From Acidobacteriota bacterium (GTDB lineage Bacteria; Acidobacteriota; Terriglobia; Terriglobales; Acidobacteriaceae): a DNA stretch of 64,000 nucleotides. Positions 36,198 to 44,045 of this stretch are shown in pieces. Every line of letters starts with the position of its first letter. Position 1 is the first letter of the stretch. The DNA lies in NCBI GenBank assembly GCA_021792135.1, contig JAJYVF010000020.1:1-64000 (forward strand). The letters run 5' to 3'. Below the pieces are notes generated by a model, which worked only from the letters and a program-made list of their open reading frames with translations, had not been told where the DNA came from and did no database searches. A program made the translations under genes and the position numbers.

Positions 36198-36207
36198 ACA
36201 CGCCCTC
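35745..36207 (+). mobile_element. 5'-truncated IS5-family (IS427-like) element
   Basis: Only the second transposase frame survives. Its conserved end (ERLFRRLKGFRRIFSRFEKL, then FIYFALIIETLRLV) is intact and is followed by GTGTGAACACGCC, which looks like the right terminal inverted repeat. The left end and first transposase frame are missing, so it cannot move by itself. Confidence 0.7.
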
Positions 36208-36373
36208 GCCCCCACCTTTCCTCGATGAGCGCATCGTCTCCCTGCACTCACCGACTGAACGTTCCGCGGCACCGGCATATTGGAGGTTTCGACCCCGCGA
36301 GCAGGCCCGCTGGCCCTCCGCTGCTCCTGCCGCCAGACAACCTTCCCTGGACCGCGGTCCGTGGCCGTTTGGC

Positions 36374-37309
36374 CTATCTGTCAAACCTCGGATCGGTCTC
36401 CAGCATGCGGATCGCCTCGCGGTAATCGAGGTTCGGCGGCACGCGCGAGAAGTGGCCGGTCTCCTCGCTCAGGCGAACCGTCAACGCCTTGACGAGAAGA
36501 ATCTTGCCGGTCAGATTCAGCCGCATTCGTGTCAGTTCCCAGTCGCCCCCGCCAATGTCGTCCTGCTCCAGATAGATCGTCCCGCCTTTGTTGAGCCTTC
36601 CCACGATGCCCCAGCCGAAATCGACATCCGACACCAGATGCGCGTTCAGCCGGTATAGCCGCTCCTGCGATTTTTCCATCAGGATGTCCCCTGCCATTCC
36701 GCTGAGGATTCTCGATTCGGTATCGGGCGGATCGAATGCGGGGTTGGGTCTGAACGTCATGTGATAGCAGAGATCCGGCAACTCCTCGGGTGAGGCGGCG
36801 GCCAGCGTCGGCGCGCCGGGGATGAGCACATCCGGAACCCGGCTCACGTTGCAGGGCTGCGTGTCCACATAGCGGTAGAGGAAGGCGTTCGGAAGCAGCC
36901 GCATTATCTTGTCGACGCGGGCTGCGTCTTCCCGCTCGCGCTTCCGCCGGTGTGCCTGCAGTGCGGGGTCAGCCGCGATGTTATTGAGTCGCGCGATTTG
37001 TGCCTGCCGGGCTTCGGAGTCCAGCGGTTTCCCGTTGACCCCGATGAGCAGGGCCACGTCTCCCTGGCGCGTCTCGATCACCGCGCGGGTCAGATCGTGG
37101 CTGGTGTCCCTTCTGTGCAGGATAAAGCGGAGCGGCTGGTGCGCGGCCTCCTCGGCAAAGTGGTTCGCAACCCCGTGCCGTACCACCGCGTCCGCGTCGA
37201 CGGGGGAAGCCGCCCCGCTCTGCGCCAACACCGCCTTGGCGACGAGCAGCACCCCGATCGCCGCCAGCCGCTGCGCTCCAGAAATCTTCCGCGGAAATGG
37301 GAAGGACAT
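36374..37309 (-). CDS. Exported protein, function unknown
   Basis: 311 residues from ATG 37309. Signal peptide (AAIGVLLVAKAVLAQSG), then a charged helical region (about 45-130) with HDLTRAVIETRQGDVALLIGV and AHRRKREREDAARVDKI, and a beta-rich domain with LPDLCYHMTFRPNPAFDPP and DILMEKSQERLYRLNAHL. It may be a periplasmic lipid- or protein-binding protein; I recognise no named family. It is divergent from the next gene with an 88-base shared upstream region. The 176-base gap to the IS remnant holds nothing clear. Confidence 0.65.
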   Translation of the reverse strand: MSFPFPRKISGAQRLAAIGVLLVAKAVLAQSGAASPVDADAVVRHGVANHFAEEAAHQPLRFILHRRDTSHDLTRAVIETRQGDVALLIGVNGKPLDSEARQAQIARLNNIAADPALQAHRRKREREDAARVDKIMRLLPNAFLYRYVDTQPCNVSRVPDVLIPGAPTLAAASPEELPDLCYHMTFRPNPAFDPPDTESRILSGMAGDILMEKSQERLYRLNAHLVSDVDFGWGIVGRLNKGGTIYLEQDDIGGGDWELTRMRLNLTGKILLVKALTVRLSEETGHFSRVPPNLDYREAIRMLETDPRFDR

Positions 37310-37397
37310 GAAAAAAAGATTAGACGCGAGGTCGGGTCGGAAAGTTCCCCTTCGCCCCGCGAAAACCTGTTTCCGGACGGCGCGGGGATGCTCTAAA

Positions 37398-37886
37398 ATG
37401 CCCTCTATGAGCCGTACCTGGATTCGCCGGGTGCTGCCGCTGGCTGCGGTGGCATTGCTTCCTGTCTCCATCCTGCATGCCCAGGATAATCGCCGGGGCC
37501 GCAAGTATAAGCCCCCGCCGCCGACCTGCAAAATCACCGTGACGGTCGTCAAGGCACGGGACGGCAAACCCGTTCAGAACGCATCCGTGGTCTTTCATCC
37601 CATCCGCAACAACAAGGATGAAGGCAACATGGAGCTGAAGACCAACGAGGACGGCAAGACCAGCCTCGACGTGATCCCCATCGGCGATACCGTGCGCGTG
37701 CAGGTCATTGCGGAGGGATACCGGACTTTCGGCAACGATTATCCCCTGCCCAGCGGCACCAGGGACATCGTCATCAAACTGCGCCTCCCTTCGGAGCAGT
37801 ACTCGATTTATGACAATCAGTCGGAGCAGAGCGCATCGGGACAGTCGGGCAGCCAGACCGGCACACCCCGGAACCCGCCCCACTAG
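37398..37886 (+). CDS. Exported small protein with carboxypeptidase-regulatory-like domain
   Basis: 162 residues. The signal peptide (RRVLPLAAVALLPVSILHAQ) is followed by a basic Pro-rich linker and a beta-sandwich of the carboxypeptidase regulatory-like/Ig type: CKITVTVVKARDGKPVQNAS, KTNEDGKTSLDVIPIGDTVRV and VIAEGYRTFGNDYPL. The C-terminal 30 residues are Ser/Gln-rich and probably disordered. Such domains usually bind or scaffold at the cell surface. ATG 37407 is an alternative start. Divergent from the preceding exported protein gene. Confidence 0.7.
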   Translation: MPSMSRTWIRRVLPLAAVALLPVSILHAQDNRRGRKYKPPPPTCKITVTVVKARDGKPVQNASVVFHPIRNNKDEGNMELKTNEDGKTSLDVIPIGDTVRVQVIAEGYRTFGNDYPLPSGTRDIVIKLRLPSEQYSIYDNQSEQSASGQSGSQTGTPRNPPH

Positions 37887-37942
37887 CCGAACCCGCCGTG
37901 CGGAGTTTTGTTGATCCGGGAGCGGACCCAGCTGCCCTTTCC

Positions 37943-38419
37943 TTATCTGCCCCCCAGCTTCTTCGTCATGCGGATGAAATAGCAGGGCTGGTTGACCTGC
38001 CGCGCCAGCGCTTCCGGAATCGGCTCCATCCCCGTGATGTGGTAGCCCAGCTTCTGGTAAAACGGCGGCAGCTCGGTGCGCAGATTCACCACCGTCAGCA
38101 CCATCTGGTGCGCCCTCATCTCACGGGCGAACTCCTCGGCGGCGGCCACCAGACGGCGGCCCAGGCCGCTCTTCTGCCGGGCGGGATCGACCGAAAGCAT
38201 GCCCAGATAACAACGGTTTCCCTGTAGCTCGACATAGACGCACCCGGCCAGCGCCCCCTCCTCCTCGGCAAGAAGGTAGCGGCCTTTGGCGAAGTATTCG
38301 CGCGTGCTCTCGAGGCTGAGGCGGTCGTTGGTCTTGAAGAAGCGCTCCACCTGAAACGCCTGGTTGATGAGCGCGGTGAGTGCCTCGAGATCGGATTCTT
38401 CGGCGAAACGGAATTCCAT
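37943..38419 (-). CDS. GNAT-family N-acetyltransferase
   Basis: 158 residues, a full single GNAT domain. The acetyl-CoA site is LSVDPARQKSGLGRRLVAAAEEFAR (motif A, about 76-100). The last strands contain LPPFYQKLGYHITG, the usual beta6-beta7 region. It probably acetylates an amine substrate in the cytoplasm; the target is unknown. The start lies 165 bases from the S41 peptidase stop upstream of it on the same strand; the two could share a transcript. Confidence 0.85.
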   Translation of the reverse strand: MEFRFAEESDLEALTALINQAFQVERFFKTNDRLSLESTREYFAKGRYLLAEEEGALAGCVYVELQGNRCYLGMLSVDPARQKSGLGRRLVAAAEEFAREMRAHQMVLTVVNLRTELPPFYQKLGYHITGMEPIPEALARQVNQPCYFIRMTKKLGGR

Positions 38420-38583
38420 GGGTACGGAACGAGAGACGAACCGGGAACCGAGCCCCGGACCTGATCTGAGAATAAATGCACCCGCCCGTACCGGCGAACC
38501 GCAATGGCGCCGCCGGCCCCGGAAACACCGCGGCGGCAGACCGAACCGGGTTCGCTGCCGCCGTCAAAGGGATTGGACTGAGG

Positions 38584-40200
38584 CTACTGCGCCGGCGCGC
38601 CCTTGCTGAGTGCCGCATCTTTCTGCGCCAGCACCTGCTGCACGTGCTGCTCCAGCTGCGCCGCCTGCGGCATCAGGCCAAGCGCCTCCTGGATCTCCGG
38701 ATCCCAGTCAGCCTGAATCTTCAAGCCCGACGAGTAGCCAAACTGTGTCTCGAAGATATTGGACTTGATGTTGGTCTTCACCCAGTCCAGGTTGTTGGCG
38801 AACTCCGCCGGCGTGTACTCGATGTTCTGCGACGCGAGGTACTGCTTGAAGTCGTTCAGGACCCCATCGTCGATCTGGAACTCGCGGGTGACAGTGCGGT
38901 GCGCGAGATAGCTTTCGGTGAAGCCGAGAAATGCATCGTGCTCCAGCAGCGCGTCCTCGAAGGGGGTGGACTTGGGCGGCTCCAGCTTCACGTCAGGAGT
39001 GATGCCGCCACCGCCGTAGACCGTACGGCCGGAGTCGGTGAGCCGCACCTCGCGGTTCTTCAGGTCCTCCTTCTGATCGTGGTTGTAGTAGTAGTCGTAC
39101 AGCGACACGCCGTTGTAGTTGCGCTGGATGAGCCGTCCGCTGGGCGTGTAGTAGTGATACGTGGTCAGCGCCAGACCGGTGTCGTCCGAGAGCGTATACA
39201 CCGTCTGCACCAGCCCCTTGCCGAAGGTGGTTTCGCCGGCGATCAGCGCCCGGTCGTGATCCTGCAGCGCGCCCGAAACAATCTCCGCCGCCGAAGCTGT
39301 GCCGCGATTCACCAGTACCACCACGGGGAAGGTCGCGCCGTCGTTGCCATGCGTGGCCCGGTAAATCTGCTCCGGAAACGCGCGCCCGCGCTGCGAGACG
39401 ATCACCTGCCCGCGCTTCAGCAGCCGGTCGCAGACGCTCACCGCTTCCACCAGAACCCCGCCCGGATTGCCGCGCAGATCCAGCACCAGCCCCTTCAGGT
39501 TCGGCCCGAAGCCGCTGATCGCGTCGTCAAATTCGCGCCCCGTCGTCTCCTGGAACTGCTTGATGTGGATGTAGCCGATCCCCGGACGTATCTGGTACGC
39601 CAGGTCGATGCTGTTGTTCGGGATCTCGTCGCGGGTCAGCTCGAAGGTCAGCGGCGTCGACATGCCCATGCGGGTGATTGTGACGCTGACCTTTGTGCCG
39701 CGGGGTCCCTTCAGGCGATTGGCCACGTCGTCGGAATTCATGCCTGCGGCGGACTGCCCGTCGATCGCGGAAATCACGTCGCCCGGATGCACGCCGGCGC
39801 GGAAGGCAGGCGCGCCCTCAATGGGGTAAACCACCACCACTTTGCCGTTCTGCGGCTGGATCAGCATGCCCACGCCGTAGTACTTCCCGTGCTGGTCTTC
39901 CTTCATCCGCGCGTAGGCTTTGGGATCGTAGAAGCTCGAGTGCGGGTCGAGCGTGTGCAGCATCTCCGGGATCGCGCCGTCGTAGATCGCCTTGTCCGGC
40001 ATATCGCCGGTCAGCGGCTCGGCGTAATTCTTCGCCACAATGTCGTACACAGCGCCGAAGGACTTCAGACCATCGCGGAAGGTGGACTCATCGGAGGCCG
40101 ACTGGGCTCCGACCCGCTGGCTGACGATCATGCCGCCCAGCGCGCAGACGGCAAAGAAAACCACGAGAGAGAAGATGTTGCGGCGGGTGCGGATGGACAT
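38584..40200 (-). CDS. S41-family C-terminal processing peptidase
   Basis: 538 residues from ATG 40200. N-terminal membrane anchor (IFSLVVFFAVCALGGMIV), then a PDZ domain (about 115-200; GVGMLIQPQNGKVVVVYPIEG, AGVHPGDVISAIDGQ) and the tail-specific protease core. Catalytic dyad: Ser303 in GTASAAEIV and Lys328 in TTFGKG, 25 residues apart as in CtpA. A long C-terminal extension (about 400-538) follows, with a Gln-rich end. It cuts periplasmic proteins at their C-terminus in envelope quality control. An in-frame ATG at 40257 is less likely because it would precede the anchor. Confidence 0.9.
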   Translation of the reverse strand: MSIRTRRNIFSLVVFFAVCALGGMIVSQRVGAQSASDESTFRDGLKSFGAVYDIVAKNYAEPLTGDMPDKAIYDGAIPEMLHTLDPHSSFYDPKAYARMKEDQHGKYYGVGMLIQPQNGKVVVVYPIEGAPAFRAGVHPGDVISAIDGQSAAGMNSDDVANRLKGPRGTKVSVTITRMGMSTPLTFELTRDEIPNNSIDLAYQIRPGIGYIHIKQFQETTGREFDDAISGFGPNLKGLVLDLRGNPGGVLVEAVSVCDRLLKRGQVIVSQRGRAFPEQIYRATHGNDGATFPVVVLVNRGTASAAEIVSGALQDHDRALIAGETTFGKGLVQTVYTLSDDTGLALTTYHYYTPSGRLIQRNYNGVSLYDYYYNHDQKEDLKNREVRLTDSGRTVYGGGGITPDVKLEPPKSTPFEDALLEHDAFLGFTESYLAHRTVTREFQIDDGVLNDFKQYLASQNIEYTPAEFANNLDWVKTNIKSNIFETQFGYSSGLKIQADWDPEIQEALGLMPQAAQLEQHVQQVLAQKDAALSKGAPAQ

Positions 40201-40320
40201 GCTTGTCAGAAATCCTGCGCTTCGTGTGGGGGCCGTGCGTGTGAGCGCGGCCGACAAAGCGGCTTGCCTTCAGTATACCAGCCTGTTGGACGCATCCGGT
40301 GCTGTTTTATGAGCCGCCGC

Positions 40321-40766
40321 TCAGGTTGCCGTGCGCCGGAACGGGGCGATTTCCCAGGCGAAACGGGACATCTTCCGGGCGACCTCGGCGCCTGCCAGCC
40401 GCTGTCCGCGCCCCGAGGCAATCACCTCCGGATGCAGCACGGCCAGGCGCCGGATCGCCGCCGCCGCCGCGGTCTCCCGCTTCCAGGAGACAGGAGCCCT
40501 GGACCGTTCAGCTCCGGCTGCCGGGCGATGACGGCCTCGAAGAACGACTCCGGCCTGGCGGTACAGAAGGCGTCTCCCGCCGGCAGCAGCCGGCCACCGG
40601 CCCGGAGAGCCGGTCGCCGGCCCGGAGAGAAGGAGACGTGCCCCGGCGCGGAGACGATCTGCCAGCCGGGCAGCCCGCAGGCGCCCGCCATCCCGCCCCC
40701 GGCAACGGGCCACAGCCATTCCCCAGGGTTCAGCGAGCAGCCAGGAATCTCCGCCCTCGGCCGCAC
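40321..40766 (-). pseudogene. Decayed MBL-fold metallo-hydrolase C-terminus
   Basis: Read from 40766 the frame gives LPGWQIVSAPGHVSF and GDAFCTARPESFFEAVIARQPELNG, matching the C-terminal half of a common MBL-fold hydrolase. Near 40470 the match continues in another frame: AAAIRRLAVLHPEVIASGRG with AGAEVARKMSRFAWEI, to a stop at 40321. The N-terminal half with the HxHxDH metal site is missing. The usual GHG is GRG. A near-perfect 20-base tandem duplication (around 40595-40635) adds to the damage. It starts right after the glycoside hydrolase gene. A sequencing error could explain the frameshift but not the truncation. Confidence 0.65.
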
Positions 40767-40769
40767 TCT

Positions 40770-43001
40770 TTACGCCATCCTGGCGGCATCTTCCTCGAAG
40801 TCTACGGCGACAACCTCGTTCAGCCCAATCCCGGGAACCTCGAGCGAGATCCTTCCATTCTGGGCGCGGTAGTCCACATCCGTGGCGGCTGCCAGCAGAT
40901 GGACCCTCCGTACCTGCCGTCCTTCCGGTACCCGGAACGATACCTTCTGCGCCGAGATGGGGATAATCTCCCGCACCGGCCCCTTCATCAACATCGGATT
41001 GGTCAGATTCACCAGATGCACCGTCATGGAGTTCTTCTGCTCCCACACCGCGACGTCCAGCACGCCTTTGCCCTCCACCGTCAGCGGCGCAGGCTCGTCG
41101 GTCGCCCACTCCACGGCATTGCGCAGCAGCTGCCCGTGATCCACCGCCAGCACTTCCCAGAACGTGCGGTCGATGTCGCCCGGAAAATAGACCACCCGGC
41201 CTTTGCCAACCTCCCGCACATACACCCCCGGGTTATGGCTGGCGCCAGCCCGGACATACACCGACTCCATCGGCAGATCCGGATAGCTGGGAACAATGCG
41301 CAGCGGAACCGTGCTCTCGCCCGCCGGAACCGCATCCACCTGATTCACGGCATTGATGATCCGGACGGCATTCTCAAACCCGCGCAGCAACGGATGATAC
41401 CCATCCGTGCCCGGCTCCCTTTCGAGCGTCAGGTAGGAATTCCGCATGTTTTCTTCCACCCGGCCCGCATACGAGGCGCCGAACAGGCTTGCCAGCCCGA
41501 AGTCCTTCCGCCCTACGCCCCACTCGTCATAGAGCGATGTCTCATACGTCGCCACCAGCCCGCCGCCCGCTTCCACAAACTGCCGCAGCTGCCTGCACTG
41601 CTCATCGGAGAGCGCCGCGATATTGGGCAGGATCAGCGTGCGAAACGCCGCCAGATGCTCCGCGTCGAGACAGCGGTCGTGCACCATCTCGAAGGGAATC
41701 CGCGCCTCGACCAGCGCCTCATAGAAGCCCAGCGCCGGATCTTCGATCTTCTCCTCGGCCTGTGGCCCGCCGTAAAACCATGCGCTCTGCTGCGAGTACA
41801 CCATCCCCACACGCGCCAGCGGCCGCACATTGCGCAGATACGCCTGGTTGGCATACTGCCACTCGTATATCTCTTCCACCACCGGCAGCCAGCGCCGGTC
41901 GATGATTTTTGCGTTGAACTTCGTAAACCACGGACGCAGCCCCTGTGCCATCCCGTCCGCGACCCACAGGCGGATCTCATCGCCGTTCTGCACCGAGTCC
42001 TTCCAGCGGTGCTCATCGTCGAGACCCACGCTGAAGATGCCCACGATCGCCTTATCGCCCATCGTCGCGCGATATTCCTTCCCGTTCTTGCCGTTGGCCC
42101 ACGGAGGCATCAGCCCCCTCCGGCTCTGTCGATCCGCAAAGAGCGTGGGCGCCAGCTCGCCGATGGTCTTCATGTCCAGCGGGCTCATCGCGCCTCCACC
42201 GGCATTGGCAATGTAGCTGGCATCGGGATGGATGGCCCGGATCTTCTCGTTCCACAAACCCCACAGCTCAAAAAGCCGCTTCTGCTTCCACACGATGTAC
42301 TGCTTCCGCGCCGGATCCTGCGGATCGCTGGTGCGCGGCAGCTCCATCCCGGAGAAGGTGCGGAAGTTCTGCCGGCAATGCACGCAGTAGCACATCCCGC
42401 TCCCCGACCAGCGGTTCGTGAAGATCCCGTCCGGCCGGTAGCGGCGCATGATCTCCTCGTGCACCTCGGTCATGAAGGTGAAGTTGTATGGGCCCAGCGC
42501 GCAGGTCAGCCAGTAACGCGGGTCCGACGGATGCCGCATCTTCTGCCCGTCCGCATCCACCCGGATCCAGTCCGGATGCGCGTCGCAGACCTTCTGCCAG
42601 CAGGCGTGCGAATCGGTCCTCGCCACCACATTCATGCTCATTGCGCGGCATCCGGCCAGCAGATCCCCGAAGGTGTCGCGGTCCCCCAGCCACGGGCTGC
42701 GCTGCTGCAGAGGAATCTCCGTCGGATAGAAGGCCACCACGCCGCCCGCGCTCAGGCACGCCGCGTCTGCGTGGACTTTGCGGAAGTAGTCCAGCCAGAA
42801 CGCCCGGTCGTAGTTGCCCGGGTCGTTCTCGACAAAGGCCAGCTGCGCCCACCGCATCGGCCTCCCGTACCAACTCCCGGCGTCTTTTCCAGCTCCTTCG
42901 GTTCCCTGCGCCGGGAGAGCCGCGCTCAGTCCGCCGGGCAAAAAGGAACAGCTGGCAACAGCCGCGCTCTGCTTCACAAAGTCTCTTCGGGTGGTGGTCA
43001 T
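40770..43001 (-). CDS. Tat-exported glycoside hydrolase-like protein with beta-galactosidase trimerisation-type domain
   Basis: 743 residues from ATG 43001. Twin-arginine leader (TTTRRDFVKQSAAVASCSF). A TIM-barrel region (about 30-380) of the family-10-like hypothetical glycosyl hydrolase type follows, with GRPMRWAQLAFVENDPGNYD, HPDWIRVDADGQ, YRPDGIFTNRWSGSGMCYC and GKNGKEYRATMGDKAIVG. A Rossmann-like domain (about 410-600) follows, with LPNIAALSDEQCRQLRQFVEAGGGLVATYET as in the beta-galactosidase trimerisation domain. A C-terminal beta domain ends it. Substrate unknown. It probably acts on plant or microbial polysaccharide in the periplasm. The acid/base residues cannot be assigned by eye. 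Confidence 0.75.
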   Translation of the reverse strand: MTTTRRDFVKQSAAVASCSFLPGGLSAALPAQGTEGAGKDAGSWYGRPMRWAQLAFVENDPGNYDRAFWLDYFRKVHADAACLSAGGVVAFYPTEIPLQQRSPWLGDRDTFGDLLAGCRAMSMNVVARTDSHACWQKVCDAHPDWIRVDADGQKMRHPSDPRYWLTCALGPYNFTFMTEVHEEIMRRYRPDGIFTNRWSGSGMCYCVHCRQNFRTFSGMELPRTSDPQDPARKQYIVWKQKRLFELWGLWNEKIRAIHPDASYIANAGGGAMSPLDMKTIGELAPTLFADRQSRRGLMPPWANGKNGKEYRATMGDKAIVGIFSVGLDDEHRWKDSVQNGDEIRLWVADGMAQGLRPWFTKFNAKIIDRRWLPVVEEIYEWQYANQAYLRNVRPLARVGMVYSQQSAWFYGGPQAEEKIEDPALGFYEALVEARIPFEMVHDRCLDAEHLAAFRTLILPNIAALSDEQCRQLRQFVEAGGGLVATYETSLYDEWGVGRKDFGLASLFGASYAGRVEENMRNSYLTLEREPGTDGYHPLLRGFENAVRIINAVNQVDAVPAGESTVPLRIVPSYPDLPMESVYVRAGASHNPGVYVREVGKGRVVYFPGDIDRTFWEVLAVDHGQLLRNAVEWATDEPAPLTVEGKGVLDVAVWEQKNSMTVHLVNLTNPMLMKGPVREIIPISAQKVSFRVPEGRQVRRVHLLAAATDVDYRAQNGRISLEVPGIGLNEVVAVDFEEDAARMA

Positions 43002-43110
43002 CGGGAGCGTCTTTCGAACCTGCCCATCATACGCGGCCACAGCCCGAAAAACCCCCCGGCGCCCCACCCCCGGAAAATCCGAAAAGGCCCGCCGCTCACC
43101 ACCCGGACCG

Positions 43111-43764
43111 TCAGAGCTGCCGCGCCGTCAGCACGGCCATCTGCTCTCGCAGCTCCGCGATCTCCTGGCGCAGGCTTGCGACTTCCAACTCCAGTTGCAG
43201 CAGACGTTCGTTCTCCGGCGCCCCGCAAAGCTCACCCGTCCCTCGCTGCGCCTGCGCCGCGGCCGCTTCCGCTTCGCCCGAAAGCAGGTGCGCATAGCGA
43301 ATCTCCTTCGTTCCCGGCTGCCGGGCAAGCGCCGTCGCTACCGGCTGCTCGCGCTGCATCAGCCGCTGCAGCACCGCCAGCACGTCCTCCAGTTCCTCGA
43401 AGCGGTAGATGCGTTCCGTACGCCCGCGCAGTTCGCCGGGAGTCTGCGGCCCCCGCAGCAGCAACACGCACATCACCGCCGTCTCGCCGCGCGTAAAGTT
43501 GAAGACCTCCTGCAGCCGGTGCTCATACTTCGCCACGCGCCCCTCGCCACGTGCGAGCGCCGCCAGCTCCTGCTCTTCCAGCCCGTGCAGCGCCTCCCGC
43601 ACCTCTTCTTCGCTGAGCTGCATCACCGGCTCGCGGTTGTTCTTCTGGTTGCAGGCATTCACCAGCGCATTGAGCGAAAGCGGGTAGTACTCCGGAGTCG
43701 TCGCTTCCTTCTCTACCAGCGCGCCCAGCACCCGCGCCTCCGCAGGGGTCAGCCGAATCGTCAT
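43111..43764 (-). CDS. yceH: YceH-family (DUF480) protein
   Basis: 217 residues. Two winged-helix domains: LTPAEARVLGALVEKEATTPEYYPLSLNALVNACNQKNNREPVM (about 5-48) and FTRGETAVMCVLLLRGPQTPGELR (about 90-113). These are the diagnostic segments of DUF480. A C-terminal coiled coil (about 180-215, LLQLELEVASLRQEIAELREQ) follows. Role unclear in the family; putative DNA binding. The 281 bases up to the uvrC stop hold no convincing gene. Confidence 0.88.
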   Translation of the reverse strand: MTIRLTPAEARVLGALVEKEATTPEYYPLSLNALVNACNQKNNREPVMQLSEEEVREALHGLEEQELAALARGEGRVAKYEHRLQEVFNFTRGETAVMCVLLLRGPQTPGELRGRTERIYRFEELEDVLAVLQRLMQREQPVATALARQPGTKEIRYAHLLSGEAEAAAAQAQRGTGELCGAPENERLLQLELEVASLRQEIAELREQMAVLTARQL

Positions 43765-44045
43765 GGAAACACCTTACCTTTCCTGGCCCGGGAGCGGCCC
43801 GGAGCGAATGCGCCCCAAAGCGCCTCCATGCGCGCGACAGGTCCCGTGCCCGTCAGCGCAGGCTCTCGACCGGCGCCGGATCCGTATCCGCGTAATCCTG
43901 ATTCTCCCCGCCCATCCCCCAGCAAAAGCTGTACGCGCGCGTCCCCATCCCGGAGTGAATTGACCATCCCGGCGACACCGGTTGAAGTACATGCTCCTGC
44001 AACTCTCCTGTCTATCACAGAAGGCCGCCGGCAAACGCCCAATGC

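Noticed and set aside
40299-43496. Plus-strand frame of over 1000 codons
   Set aside because: Antisense to the Tat-exported hydrolase and yceH; composition is Arg/Pro/His-rich and no domain is visible.
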